64,000 bases of DNA from Paraburkholderia azotifigens (lineage in GTDB: Bacteria; Pseudomonadota; Gammaproteobacteria; Burkholderiales; Burkholderiaceae), in contig NZ_VOQS01000003.1 in the NCBI RefSeq assembly GCF_007995085.1, positions 3,038,001-3,102,000 of the forward strand. Direction: 5' to 3'. The translations under genes and the position numbers were made by a program. Each line of letters begins with the position of its first letter. Within the stretch, counting starts at the first letter, position 1. A model generated the notes under the pieces. The model did not search any database, had not been told where the DNA came from, and saw only the letters and a list, made by a program, of their open reading frames with translations. Of this stretch, positions 1 through 8,864 are shown piece after piece.

Positions 1-469
1 GCGGTCATTCGCGGGCGAATCTTGAGAGACCACTTTTGGCCGACCCGGCTCTGACATAGTGCCGTCGCCGTTGTTGCCTCACTCATCGGGCCGCGTCAGG
101 CAGAAACCGGACCCGCAACGGCCGCACGCGCACTGATCTCACGAAAGGCGGCTACAGAACGTATCGATGTAGCCGGCAAGGAGTCGGAGCGTCAAAGCGA
201 AGACGGTTGTCCCGCCAGACATGTCGAACTGGCAATACCGGCCCTACACACCCTCCTGGCGAGGCACATGGCTGAATCCGGGCAGACGGCGAACGCGCCG
301 TACCGCCCCTGAGCGGACACATGGTTACACCGTGCAAATCCCAGGACTGCGCGCGTCCACACATCGACGCTTACGCATTCAACGACATCCCGATTTCGTA
401 GCTCCACTAGAGAACCGTTCTTATGAATCACTTCGACGTCAATTCCGTTGGGACATTCAATGCAAAGGA
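1..469. other. Region without a supportable gene
   Basis: Short open frames exist on both strands, but none has a good ribosome-binding site, recognisable domain or convincing composition. The right end runs directly into the transposase remnant, so part of this stretch may be decayed insertion-sequence DNA. I see nothing else in it. Confidence 0.5.
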
Positions 470-745
470 CGCGTTGCGCCCTGACGCTCATCCGCGAACG
501 CTACGCCGATTTCGGGCCGACGCTGGCGCGCGAGAAGCTTGAGGAATGTCACGGCATCGCGTGCCGCGCAAGGTCTCCAATGCGCTGACCGTGCAGCACG
601 ACCGCGTGATGTATTTGCTGGATGACACGCCTGTGTGTCGTGGGCTGATCCATGAATACGTCGAGGTCGTTGAATATCCCGATGGCGTGATCGAGATCCA
701 GGCCAGCGGTGTCACGCTGCCGTACCGGCAATACGATCGCATCAT
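470..745 (+). pseudogene. ISNCY (IS1202-like) transposase remnant
   Basis: Two pieces of one transposase lie side by side in different frames. The first, about 470-560, reads LIRERYADFGPTLAREKL, typical of the N-terminal DNA-binding half of ISNCY-type transposases in Burkholderiaceae. The second, from about 546, reads YVEVVEYPDGVIEI and LPYRQYDR, typical of the region after the catalytic core. The DDE core that should lie between them is missing, so this is an internal deletion derivative and cannot be active. Homology after about 745 is lost. The family assignment is from recalled motifs, not a search. Confidence 0.7.
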
Positions 746-763
746 GCGTAGCACGGCAAAACC

Positions 764-857
764 CGACATTTTTTATATGGTCGCCTCCCGCCTGAACGGG
801 CCGCTCAACGCCGCGAAATTGCCTTGCAAATGGGAGCCGACCATATAAGAAATGTCG
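764..857. repeat. 26-bp inverted repeat next to the transposase remnant
   Basis: Positions 764-789 and 832-857 are reverse complements at 24 of 26 positions, separated by 42 bases. The arms contain TTATATGGTCG. The position just 3' of the ISNCY remnant suggests element end sequence, either two ends facing each other or paired transposase-binding sites in one end. It could also fold as a long hairpin that insulates the convergent gene at 863. Confidence 0.7.
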
Positions 858-862
858 CGTCG

Positions 863-1630
863 TTACGGCTTCTCCAGCGACTGCAAAAGCCGCGTCAGGT
901 TCTGAGGCTGGACATGGATGATGCCGCCCCGAGGACTGTCGATATCGGCGATAAGCGCCAGCGAAAGCGCGACGGTCACAGGCAGAACCGTAACGAGCAG
1001 CCCTCGTTTCAACGAGCCTTTCGTGCCGTAACCCTGAACGACGCACCCCAGCACGGCAATCAGGATCATGAGAAGCCATGAGCCGAGCGGGATATGGTTG
1101 ATCCGGGCGGCCTCCGAATAATCCTGCGAGTTCAGCACGTCGTTCATTCCGGCGACCACGAGAGCGCCTATCGGCGTCGGCTTGTCCTGCGCGACCTGGG
1201 TCGCGAGCTTCCATAGTTCAGTTTGCAAATTCGCCGTATCCCGCATGATGCGTTCGAGCTTCTGCGGATCGCGCGTCAGGTAGTCTTCCCGCCGCAGTTT
1301 CGTGTACCGAACCAACCCGTCCTTGATCTTCGCGCCGACGCTCGCGTCTGCAAGGTCGGCGCGCGCATATTCGGTGCCGATTGCGTTGGCCTCGCCTTCC
1401 TCCAGATTCTTGCGTTGATCGTACCGGCCAACCGCCATCGACAGGCTGAAGCCGACAAGCAGCGCCAGCAGTGTCAGCGTCGCCGACTGGACGATGTTGA
1501 AGTCCTCGCGATCTTCTTCGGGCAGTCTGGCGATGTGTCGAAGCCCGTGCGCGCCGAACACCACCGCGCCAACAAACAGAAGGAACAGGACCACGAACAG
1601 GATACCGGGATGATCGATGAATGCTCTCAT
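863..1630 (-). CDS. DUF4239-type inner-membrane protein
   Basis: A 255-residue membrane protein resembling the DUF4239 (bestrophin-like) family. Two N-terminal membrane segments are visible (FVVLFLLFVGAVVFGAHGL and the SATLTLLALLVGFSLSMAV region), and two more lie near the C-terminus (LLMILIAVLGCVV and LLVTVLPVTVALSLALI). The central part is soluble and charged and includes NAIGTEYARADL, a segment typical of the family. The start at 1630 is chosen because the protein then begins right before the first hydrophobic segment. Upstream in-frame codons would add a low-quality leader. The family has no firmly established function; ion-channel activity is only suggested by its distant bestrophin similarity. 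Confidence 0.75.
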   Translation of the reverse strand: MRAFIDHPGILFVVLFLLFVGAVVFGAHGLRHIARLPEEDREDFNIVQSATLTLLALLVGFSLSMAVGRYDQRKNLEEGEANAIGTEYARADLADASVGAKIKDGLVRYTKLRREDYLTRDPQKLERIMRDTANLQTELWKLATQVAQDKPTPIGALVVAGMNDVLNSQDYSEAARINHIPLGSWLLMILIAVLGCVVQGYGTKGSLKRGLLVTVLPVTVALSLALIADIDSPRGGIIHVQPQNLTRLLQSLEKP

Positions 1631-1951
1631 GCGTGACCCACGGGTTATGGCGCCCCCTTCGTTTCGACGATTCCATGTAGCGCAAGATGCAAGCTGCTTG
1701 CGAGGCAAGGCTAACTGAATTGGCCTTCGCCTTTATCGGCAACCGCCCTTCCGCCAGGGTTCGTTTGCCGTGAAAGGTTAGCCCACGGACCGTTTGAAAG
1801 GATATTGGACCTTGGTCCAATGGCCCACGGGCCTCGATCGCCGTCGACAGTGAAGTCGGACGCGGCACCACGCGTGCTCGCCACGGGCCATGACGCCGGA
1901 AGCATCCCCGCCGACTACATGCGGCGTACGGCGACGACTCTCAGTGGAGCG
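1631..1951. promoter_or_regulatory. Intergenic region with an 18-bp perfect palindrome
   Basis: About 320 bases without a gene between two minus-strand genes. It contains a perfect inverted repeat, ATTGGACC-TT-GGTCCAAT at 1804-1821, about 175 bases upstream of the DUF4239 gene. Such a symmetric site usually binds a dimeric repressor or activator, but no regulator gene is adjacent, so the partner is unknown. Confidence 0.45.
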
Positions 1952-2353
1952 CTATCCGAAAACGCGCGCCCAGACCGCCCTGATTCGCCGTGCGCGATCG
2001 GCAAAGAGATAGGACGCGGCCAGCGCGAACACACCGGAAACGACGCCAGTCAGAACGTGTTCGACGACGGGAACGCGGTAGTGACTCGTATGCGAGAATG
2101 CGTCGCCGACGGCCGTCAGACAGCCTACGATCAGCGCATTGCCATATCGATTCGTGTAGAGCTTCGCGGCCGGCGTGAACGTCAGAAGTACGGCCAGAAT
2201 CCCGGTGAGCAGTCCTGTCTGGAGTGCGATCGTCCAGTGTACGAGGCTCATGAGGTTGCCCCAACTTCCCGGCATGCAGGTCATACATGCACTGGTCGGT
2301 TGCCAGAAACGCTGGACGAACAACCTGATCCGGCGTTTCCATTCGCTTGACAT
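1952..2353 (-). CDS. Conserved inner-membrane protein, unknown function
   Basis: A predicted 133-residue protein with three to four hydrophobic stretches (LVHWTIALQTGLLTGILAVLL, a middle segment around NALIVGCLTAVGDAF, and LTGVVSGVFALAASYLF), so it should sit in the cytoplasmic membrane. The start at 2353 has GGGGG about eight bases upstream; longer reading would add an unlikely arginine-rich leader. I recall similar short proteins in many Burkholderiaceae but know no function. It lies about 145 bases from the porin stop on the same strand, so independent transcription is likely. Confidence 0.6.
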   Translation of the reverse strand: MSSEWKRRIRLFVQRFWQPTSACMTCMPGSWGNLMSLVHWTIALQTGLLTGILAVLLTFTPAAKLYTNRYGNALIVGCLTAVGDAFSHTSHYRVPVVEHVLTGVVSGVFALAASYLFADRARRIRAVWARVFG

Positions 2354-2497
2354 GATGCACCCCCGATCGACGCCACGCCTGAACAGCGTATCCAGAGTGG
2401 AATAGTACTCCGTGGCTGGAACCATGCCTGTTCGCGCCGTGCTGCGACCGAGTGCCTGCTCGCAACGGCGCAAGCCCGCCGCCCCGCCACAACACGA

Positions 2498-3628
2498 TCA
2501 AAACGTATGCCGGATCCCGACGATCGCCCCGACTTGTCCAACACCCGCCGCAGGTGTGGTACCGCCGCCACCCGCGCTCACCGAATACCTGGCATGCGCG
2601 CTGTTCCACAAATACGCGACGTTGCCATACACGGCCGTTTGCTTCGACAGGAAGTACGTGGCGCGCATGCTGGCCATCGTCGCGCGCGCGTCCTGCTGCT
2701 GGACGATCACGCGATACGCTTCACCATCGATGGCAAACACGGGTGTCACATAATACTGCGCGCCCAGATAGAACAGATTGGAGCGCACGTCGCCGCCCCG
2801 TCCGTTCGATTCCACGCGACGCCCGACCCATCCGCCGCCGATCTTCACACCCGCAACGTTCACATAGCCGTTCGCCTGTAGACGCGCATCCTTGTCGCCC
2901 GCGCCGGTCACTGGAAACGGCGCGACGCCATCGAAGAAGTTCGCCGCCGCGTTGGTGCCGCCGCGCTGCTCATCGTAGGCCGTCGCCACGCCGAAATAAG
3001 TGCCGTCGTATTTGAGCATCGCACTCCATTCGCGGCATTGATTCACGTCGCCCGGCACCTGCCCGGCGCACGTCCCCTGCCCCGGCGAATTGCCCGTGCC
3101 CGTGCTGTCGCGTCCGAACGACCACGTTGCGCCGACCGTGAATCCATAGAATTTGCCTTTGTAGGCGACCGTATTGTCGCTTCTCGCGTTTGGCAAGAAC
3201 GCGTCCAGTGCACCGATACCGTAGATGTCGGGCCCGAGAATATCGGCATCCGACAGCGCCCAATACGACATCGTGTATTGGCGGCCGAACGTCAGCGCGC
3301 CCCACGGCCCTTCCAGTCCGACGAGCGCCTGCCGCCCGAACAGCCGTCCCCCTTGCCCCGAGTCGCCGCCTTTGAGATTGAACCCGCTTTCGAGGATGAA
3401 TACGGCCTTGAGTCCGCCGCCCAGGTCTTCAGCGCCGCGCATTCCCCAGCGCGAGGGCAGTTCGCCTGTGATGCCGGGCATCCGGATTACGTGATCGCCC
3501 GCAGCGTTTGCGTGGGAAACATACTCGATGCCCGTGTCCAGCACGCCATAGAGCGTGACGCTGCTTTGCGCAAATGCCGTCGTGCTGAACAGCCCTGCCG
3601 CCAGCGCTGCAAACCTGCTGTATTTCAT
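2498..3628 (-). CDS. Gram-negative general porin, OmpC-like
   Basis: A 376-residue outer-membrane trimeric porin of the Burkholderia/Neisseria type, allowing passive entry of small hydrophilic solutes. A signal peptide is clear (residues 1-20, ending TTAFA before QSS), followed by the family-typical first strand SVTLYGVLDTGIEY. The middle holds the constriction-loop region (NARSDNTVAYKGKFYGFTVG). The protein ends VGIRHTF, with the terminal phenylalanine needed for outer-membrane assembly. The start is supported by AAGGAG seven bases upstream. Length fits the family (about 350-400). It may supply entry for substrates of the catabolic operons that follow, but porins are too unspecific to prove that. 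Confidence 0.92.
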   Translation of the reverse strand: MKYSRFAALAAGLFSTTAFAQSSVTLYGVLDTGIEYVSHANAAGDHVIRMPGITGELPSRWGMRGAEDLGGGLKAVFILESGFNLKGGDSGQGGRLFGRQALVGLEGPWGALTFGRQYTMSYWALSDADILGPDIYGIGALDAFLPNARSDNTVAYKGKFYGFTVGATWSFGRDSTGTGNSPGQGTCAGQVPGDVNQCREWSAMLKYDGTYFGVATAYDEQRGGTNAAANFFDGVAPFPVTGAGDKDARLQANGYVNVAGVKIGGGWVGRRVESNGRGGDVRSNLFYLGAQYYVTPVFAIDGEAYRVIVQQQDARATMASMRATYFLSKQTAVYGNVAYLWNSAHARYSVSAGGGGTTPAAGVGQVGAIVGIRHTF

Positions 3629-3954
3629 GGAGTCTCCTTAGCCGCGATTCATTAGTCTGGATGACGAATCTATCGTCATGCGTTCAATGCATGCCCGCGA
3701 GCTTAGGGTTGGACAATAAATGCAACAACGGGGAAAACCTCGACGCTATAAAGCCGATCACAGAGGCGAGGCAAAGGCGGAAGGATGTTGTTACTCGGAA
3801 TCGAGCAACGAGGTTGAATAATCTTCTATCGGCAGTGCAATACGCGGGGCAAATCCACCAGGAACGATGTGATGTATTCGCGCGCGCCTACTCCAGACGG
3901 CACAGTGAAATGTATTCAAGCCAATCTTGAACAAATCGAATTGCGCGGCGCAGA
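3629..3954. promoter_or_regulatory. Porin upstream region with a 7-bp inverted repeat
   Basis: Upstream region of the porin. An inverted repeat ATGACGA-5-TCGTCAT lies at 3661-3679, some 33 bases before the porin start, in the position expected for an operator or for a 5' leader hairpin. An 89-codon frame on the plus strand (3661-3930) has no ribosome-binding site or recognisable domain and is not called. Confidence 0.35.
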
Positions 3955-4563
3955 TCAAAGCCAACGTCTTACGCGCGAGCAATATTCGGCATAACGCTGC
4001 GGGTGCAAGCTGAACATGTGCTCTTCTTCGAATCGGACCTGAACCTGTACGAGCAACTCCGACATCACCCATATGACAAGCACCGGCCACGTGCCCAGCA
4101 CGAGCAACTGACCGAATATCGTCACCCGGATGCCAAGATAGATCGGGTTGCGCGACAACGCGAACGGACCCTTCGTGATCAATTCGGTAGCCGTGCGGCT
4201 GTCGACGCCCATTCGCCATGCGCTACCCATCGCGGCCTGCGAGCACACGACCCATATCAACGCGATTGTCATGCAAGCCGCGCCGATCCATCGAACCCAT
4301 TCGCCATCGAAGATGCTCAGAACGGTTTGTCCTCGCTGGCCCGTGAGGCCGTAAAACGCGAGCAATACTCCATCGACAACGGGCAGCCACACGTAAAAGC
4401 ATCGCGCGACGAAATCGCGTGCCGACTCACCACGTGAAAACGACACGGCGTCATGCCGGTTCGTGCGCGCAATCACTATGCGGCCAAACACGGCCGTTGC
4501 GCCGAACACGCCCGCATGAACGAGAGGAAGAAATCGCCAGAAGCTGGAATCGCCGAAGTGCAT
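3955..4563 (-). CDS. Isoprenylcysteine carboxyl-methyltransferase-like membrane protein
   Basis: A 202-residue integral membrane protein of the ICMT/PEMT-like methyltransferase family, which binds S-adenosylmethionine with the conserved C-terminal part. Seen here are several N-terminal membrane segments and then the signature region: GPFALSRNPIYLGIRV (RNPIYLG is the family hallmark) and FEEEHMFSLHPQRYAEYCSRVRRW, the EE-H-Y-Y-V-RRW pattern that closes these enzymes. Bacterial members have mostly unknown substrates, since bacteria lack prenylated proteins; lipids or small isoprenoids are possible. Start at 4563 is the first ATG in frame; a GTG at 4608 would add 15 residues. No partner gene is adjacent. 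Confidence 0.75.
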   Translation of the reverse strand: MHFGDSSFWRFLPLVHAGVFGATAVFGRIVIARTNRHDAVSFSRGESARDFVARCFYVWLPVVDGVLLAFYGLTGQRGQTVLSIFDGEWVRWIGAACMTIALIWVVCSQAAMGSAWRMGVDSRTATELITKGPFALSRNPIYLGIRVTIFGQLLVLGTWPVLVIWVMSELLVQVQVRFEEEHMFSLHPQRYAEYCSRVRRWL

Positions 4564-4825
4564 AGCTTTATCGAACCGCGTGATCTTTTGTGGTGCGCAT
4601 GTTCTCACATCACGCTGCCATCAGCCCGAACGCCATTTCACGCGCTCGTCTCGCGGCGTTCAAGGTGCACGATCGCAATATGCACGACGTGCAGCAGGGT
4701 GTTGCAGGAGTTTCGCTTCCTGGGATGATGCTGCTATGGCATCTTGAGATCGCCATGAAGCACATCGCAACGCGTGCACGACGCAAGGACGGTGTGCCGG
4801 GCCATCACATCAAGGAGAAAGCGAA

Positions 4826-5377
4826 ATGTCCGAAGCCCCTGCATCGAGCACAAAAGATCAGCTTGTCGCGCGCTGCCTGCCCTTCCTCGAAGAAGTGAAA
4901 GACATGACGACGGGCACCAACGTCGAGCAATGGCTGAATACGAAATACGGCGTCGATAGCGAACTGTACAAGGATCTTGCGCGCCTCATTACGCTCGGCG
5001 TCGAAGAAGGCTGGGCCGCCGATGTCGAAATCGCCGGACGGAAGTATCGTCGCGCAAGACTCGTCGAACCCGCCGCAGAGACGTTCTATTTCAGCATCAC
5101 CGCCGTGTTGATCGACAGTACGGGCAACACGCAGGGCAACCCGGAAGATGCGTTTCGCGGCGACTACCACTCGCACCCTTATGGCGAGTTCAACATGGTC
5201 GTTCCGCTCAACGCAGGCGCGGCGCTCGCAGGACCGAACGGATGGTGCCATGGCGGCTGGACGGCGCCCGCACCGGGCAGCCATCACTTCCCGGAAGCCA
5301 AAGGCGGTGCCGTGATCGCATTGTTCTTCCTGCCTTCGGGACGTATTGCATACGACGTCAAGCCGCCCGTTCAATGA
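4826..5377 (+). CDS. DUF4863 family protein, PnbB-like
   Basis: A 183-residue soluble protein of the DUF4863 family. To my knowledge the family includes p-hydroxylaminobenzoate lyase (PnbB), which converts 4-hydroxylaminobenzoate to protocatechuate and ammonia in 4-nitrobenzoate degradation. The second half has a cupin-like metal-site pattern: GDYHSHPYGEFNMVVPL (two His and a Glu), then WCHGGWTAPAPGSHHFPEA. A strong ribosome-binding site (AAGGAG about nine bases before ATG) fixes the start. It stands alone but faces an aromatic-acid transporter, and a nitroreductase lies 9 kb away, which fits a role in nitro- or aminoaromatic metabolism. The family call is good; the exact reaction is inferred. 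Confidence 0.75.
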   Translation: MSEAPASSTKDQLVARCLPFLEEVKDMTTGTNVEQWLNTKYGVDSELYKDLARLITLGVEEGWAADVEIAGRKYRRARLVEPAAETFYFSITAVLIDSTGNTQGNPEDAFRGDYHSHPYGEFNMVVPLNAGAALAGPNGWCHGGWTAPAPGSHHFPEAKGGAVIALFFLPSGRIAYDVKPPVQ

Positions 5378-5446
5378 CATGCAAAAGTACTGCGAGCCTC
5401 ACGCGAGGCCCGCAGCCGGTCTGCGACACGTCACGGTTGCTCGCCT

Positions 5447-6808
5447 TCAATGCGCGAGCGATTCGCCATCCGCCACATCCGCTGCCGTTTCCGTCGAACC
5501 CGTCGCCTGTTTGATCAGCAGCGCCACGCACGACACTGCACCCGCTATCGCAACGACCGTGAAAATGCCGGGCAAACCGACCTGCTGCCGCGACAACTCC
5601 GCGACCAGAAACGAGCCCGCGATGCCGCCGAACCGACCCACGCCCAGCATCCATGCAACGCCCGTTCCGCGTCCCGCCGTTGGATAGAACGCGGCCGCCA
5701 GCGCAGGCATCGATGCCTGCGCGGTATTCACCAGCACGCCGGCGATAAATACCGCGCACATCAGCAGGCCGATATTGCCCATTGCCTGACCGATCGCATA
5801 CACGGCGACGGCACCGAACGCATACGCGGCGGCCACCACGCGATTGGGATTGAAGCGGTCCATCAACAAGCCGCACAAGACCGTCCCCGCGCCGCCGAGC
5901 GGAAACAGTGCGGCGACGAGTGCGGCACGTTGCGGCGTGAGTCCGGCATCCTTGAGCAACACGGGCATCCAGTTGACGAGTCCATAGAAGATGACGAGGC
6001 CCATGAAGTAGCACACCCACAGCATCACGGAACCCAGAATGAACGGACGCGACAACACGATGCGAAGGCCGCCCTCGCCCGTCGCATGCTTCACGCTTTC
6101 CTGCATGACGAATGCGTGCGCAAAACGCGCGTCCGGACTGATGCGCATGAGTACCTTGCGGATCTTCCCGGCCGGCTTCCCTTTCGCCACCATGTAACGG
6201 ATCGACTCGGGCAAGCGGAACACGAGCACGACGGCGAGCAGCAACGGCACCGCGCCGCCGAGCAGCAGCACACTGCGCCAGCCGAAATGCGGAATCATCC
6301 ACGCGGCGAGAAATCCGCCGAACGCGGCGCCCAGCGGAAAGCCGCAGAACATCAGATTTACGATCGTCGCGCGCCGGCCGTCTGGACTGAATTCGCTCAT
6401 GAGCGTAACGGCATTCGGCATCGCAGCGCCGAGCCCGACGCCCGTCACGAAGCGCAGCGCGGTCAGTTCGCCCAGATCCCGTGCGAAAGCGGAAGCGAAA
6501 CAGGACGCGCCGAACAACATTACCGACAAGGTCAGTACGACGCGCCGCCCGCATCGGTCGGACAGCGGGCCCGACAGCAATGCGCCGCATGCGAGCCCGA
6601 ACAGTGCAGCGCTCAGCACGGGCGCGAGCGCCGCCTTGCCGATATTCCACTCCGACAGCAGCGAAGGTGCGATGAAGCCGATCGCAGCCGTATCGAAGCC
6701 ATCCATCAGCACGATCACGAAGCACATCGCAAATACGAGCCATTGAAAGCGGGAAAAACGGTGCTCGTTGATGAGCGTCTGTACATCGACAGTCCTTGTC
6801 TCTTCCAT
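5447..6808 (-). CDS. MFS transporter, aromatic acid:H+ symporter (AAHS) family
   Basis: A 453-residue twelve-helix permease of the AAHS group (PcaK/BenK relatives), which import aromatic acids with protons. The diagnostic DGFDTAAIGFIAPSL lies in the first membrane helix; its Asp is needed for transport in PcaK. The loop 2-3 signature is GPLSDRCGRRVV and a matching loop follows helix 8 (LMDRFNPNRVV). The long hydrophilic middle loop around KPAGKIRKVLMRI is typical. The start at 6808 is preceded by GAGGATGCA, a good ribosome-binding site. It lies 288 bases after the LysR gene on the same strand, so it probably has its own promoter. Its substrate is probably the acid handled by the neighbouring oxygenase cluster or DUF4863 enzyme. 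Confidence 0.88.
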   Translation of the reverse strand: MEETRTVDVQTLINEHRFSRFQWLVFAMCFVIVLMDGFDTAAIGFIAPSLLSEWNIGKAALAPVLSAALFGLACGALLSGPLSDRCGRRVVLTLSVMLFGASCFASAFARDLGELTALRFVTGVGLGAAMPNAVTLMSEFSPDGRRATIVNLMFCGFPLGAAFGGFLAAWMIPHFGWRSVLLLGGAVPLLLAVVLVFRLPESIRYMVAKGKPAGKIRKVLMRISPDARFAHAFVMQESVKHATGEGGLRIVLSRPFILGSVMLWVCYFMGLVIFYGLVNWMPVLLKDAGLTPQRAALVAALFPLGGAGTVLCGLLMDRFNPNRVVAAAYAFGAVAVYAIGQAMGNIGLLMCAVFIAGVLVNTAQASMPALAAAFYPTAGRGTGVAWMLGVGRFGGIAGSFLVAELSRQQVGLPGIFTVVAIAGAVSCVALLIKQATGSTETAADVADGESLAH

Positions 6809-7096
6809 TGCATCCTCACTGGTGGGATTGAACTGTCGGCGTCGCCACGGCAGCGCGCGCTGCGTGCCTCGCCGATCTATCGGGCGCAGATTAAGAGCAC
6901 CAGATGCGGTCAACAACCCGGCGAATCACGCAAGCGGCGCGCAGATGCCCGTCGCGCGACGCGGCGGCATTGCGCGATCTGTCCGGATCGAATCAGGAAG
7001 CCCTATGTTTTCAGGCTATTTCGACGACGTTCGCGTCGTTGCACCCAAGGCGGGCACGCCGTGAATTGTTTGCATACCGATCTTGAACGGCTTCGA

Positions 7097-8071
7097 TCAG
7101 CCGCTTCGAACCTGGCGCGCGACATCGGCAAGCTGATGCCGCAGCCATTGCAATGCGGGGTCGGCGTCATTGCGTTCGTGCCATACGGCACGCACGGCGA
7201 CGTTAGGCGATTCATAAGGCGTCGGGCACATTTTCAGTTCGCCGTAGCGCTCCAGTTCGCGTCCAAGCGACGACGGCACGAGCGCCAGCATGTCGCTATG
7301 GCGAAGCAGCGCCGGAATCGCGAGCGAATGCGCGACGGACATGCGCATGCGCGGCATCTCGGCGGCCTGCGCAAACGCGCGGTTGAGCGCGTCGCGATTG
7401 AACATCTCCGATTGCCGCGCGAGTCCCCGTTCGACGATAAAGCCGCTCACCGCGCCCTCCTCCTCGCCGCCCTGCGAGATCGCGATGAGCGGATGCGCGA
7501 GCAGGTCGTCGCGCGTGATCGGCCGGCCGGCGATGGGGTGATCGCGATGAAGCAGCACGACGTCCGTCTGTTCCCAGAGCTTCGTCGAACGGAAACGCGC
7601 CGGCACGTCCGCGAAAATGCCGATTGCCATATCGATCCGGCCGACGTCGATCTGGCCTGCGAGATCGAGGCGCGTCGAAGGCCGCACGACCAGGTCGACG
7701 AGCGGCGCCTCGGCGTGCAGCCGTTGACTGAGGCGCCCCAGCACGAGCGACGTAATGTAATCGTTCGCGGCGACCACGAACTTGCGTTGCGCGACGCGCG
7801 GATCGAACGCATCGACACCGAGCGCGGCCCGGATCTGCTGAAGCGCGCCGCGTACCTGCGCCGCCATGCCGAGTGCACGCACGGTCGGCTCCATGCCTCT
7901 GCCCGTGCGCACGAACAGGTCGTCGCCGAGCACCTCTCGCATCCGCGCGAGCGCGTGACTGATCGCGGACTGGCTCAGATGCAGGCGCTTGCCCGCGAGC
8001 GCGAGATTGCGGTCTTCGAAAATCGCGTCGAACACCCGCAACAGGTTCAGGTCAATACGGTCTGCTGACAT
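7097..8071 (-). CDS. LysR-family transcriptional regulator
   Basis: A 324-residue regulator. The N-terminal winged helix-turn-helix is clear (DLNLLRVFDAIFEDRNLALA to SQSAISHALARMREVLGDDLF, residues about 6-60), followed by the two-lobed inducer-binding domain. The start follows the upstream hydrolase stop by four bases, so this gene looks like the last member of the oxygenase operon rather than a divergently oriented regulator, which is unusual for LysR proteins. Upstream GAAAGG serves as the ribosome-binding site. In this position it is co-transcribed with the genes it may control. It probably senses a pathway intermediate; which one cannot be read from the sequence. Confidence 0.88.
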   Translation of the reverse strand: MSADRIDLNLLRVFDAIFEDRNLALAGKRLHLSQSAISHALARMREVLGDDLFVRTGRGMEPTVRALGMAAQVRGALQQIRAALGVDAFDPRVAQRKFVVAANDYITSLVLGRLSQRLHAEAPLVDLVVRPSTRLDLAGQIDVGRIDMAIGIFADVPARFRSTKLWEQTDVVLLHRDHPIAGRPITRDDLLAHPLIAISQGGEEEGAVSGFIVERGLARQSEMFNRDALNRAFAQAAEMPRMRMSVAHSLAIPALLRHSDMLALVPSSLGRELERYGELKMCPTPYESPNVAVRAVWHERNDADPALQWLRHQLADVARQVRSG

Positions 8072-8075
8072 GGTT

Positions 8076-8864
8076 CTACGCCTTTCGATGAGCGGCTGTC
8101 CGTTGTGTTGCATGACGATAGCGGCGGCAACTTGCGCCGAATGCTTCGAAAAGGGCACGCGACAGCGCATCGTCTTCGAGCATCGCTTCGGGATGCCACT
8201 GCACGCCGAGCGCGAACGCGTGTTCGCCGACCCGAAACGCTTCGACCAGACCATCGGGCGCGCGTGCTTCCACCACGAGCCGCGGCGCGAGTGCCGCCGC
8301 GCCCTGACGATGCAGCGAATTCACGCGCACGTGTGGCGCGTGCGCGAGCGTCGACAGGATGCCAGCAGGCGCGATTTCGACTTCGTGGCGGTACCGATAG
8401 CGCGTGGGCAGATCGTCCGAGAGGTCTTCGAGATGATCGACAGAATGTCCGCTCGCATGAATATCCGTGTGCAGCGTGCCGCCGAAAGCGACATTCATTT
8501 CCTGAAAGCCGCGGCAGATCGCGAGCATCGGCATGCCGCGCGCGGCGGCGCCTTGCATCAGCGTCAGCGCGACGTGATCGCGATCGGGATCGACATGCAT
8601 GTCGTCCGCCGCGTGGCCGCCATACCGGTGGGCTTCCACATTGGATGCGCCGCCTGGAAACAGCAGGCCGCTTACGGCATCGAGATAGCCGTCGAACGCG
8701 TCGATGTCGCGCGTCGCGGGAATCAGCACGGGGTTCACGTTTGCGCCCGACATCAACGCGCGGACATAGCTGTGCTTCGCGCTGTGCAGATCGTGTTCGC
8801 CAACGAAGAAGCGGTCGCACACCACGCCGACGAGAGGACGCCCGTGACTTGCCTCGATCGTCAT
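8076..8864 (-). CDS. Gamma-glutamyl hydrolase, peptidase C26 (PuuD-like)
   Basis: A 262-residue class-I glutamine-amidotransferase-fold hydrolase related to PuuD, which cleaves gamma-glutamyl-gamma-aminobutyrate. The catalytic triad is present: Cys117 in MLAICRGFQEMNVAFGG, and His224 and Glu226 in LGVQWHPE. Other family marks are PLVGVVCDR near the start and GLLFPGG. Its start overlaps the reductase stop by four bases (ATGA), showing translational coupling. With a glutamine-synthetase-like ligase in the same operon, it most likely removes the glutamyl group that the ligase puts on an amine, or hydrolyses the oxidised glutamylated product. The substrate is unknown. Confidence 0.88.
   Translation of the reverse strand: MTIEASHGRPLVGVVCDRFFVGEHDLHSAKHSYVRALMSGANVNPVLIPATRDIDAFDGYLDAVSGLLFPGGASNVEAHRYGGHAADDMHVDPDRDHVALTLMQGAAARGMPMLAICRGFQEMNVAFGGTLHTDIHASGHSVDHLEDLSDDLPTRYRYRHEVEIAPAGILSTLAHAPHVRVNSLHRQGAAALAPRLVVEARAPDGLVEAFRVGEHAFALGVQWHPEAMLEDDALSRALFEAFGASCRRYRHATQRTAAHRKA

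Noticed and set aside
3661..3930. An 89-codon plus-strand frame upstream of the porin
   Set aside because: No ribosome-binding site or family resemblance; it covers the porin promoter region.
5450..8068. An 872-codon open frame on the plus strand
   Set aside because: It runs exactly antisense to the MFS transporter and LysR genes, has a low-complexity Arg/His/Gln composition and matches no family. It is a shadow of high-G+C coding sequence.
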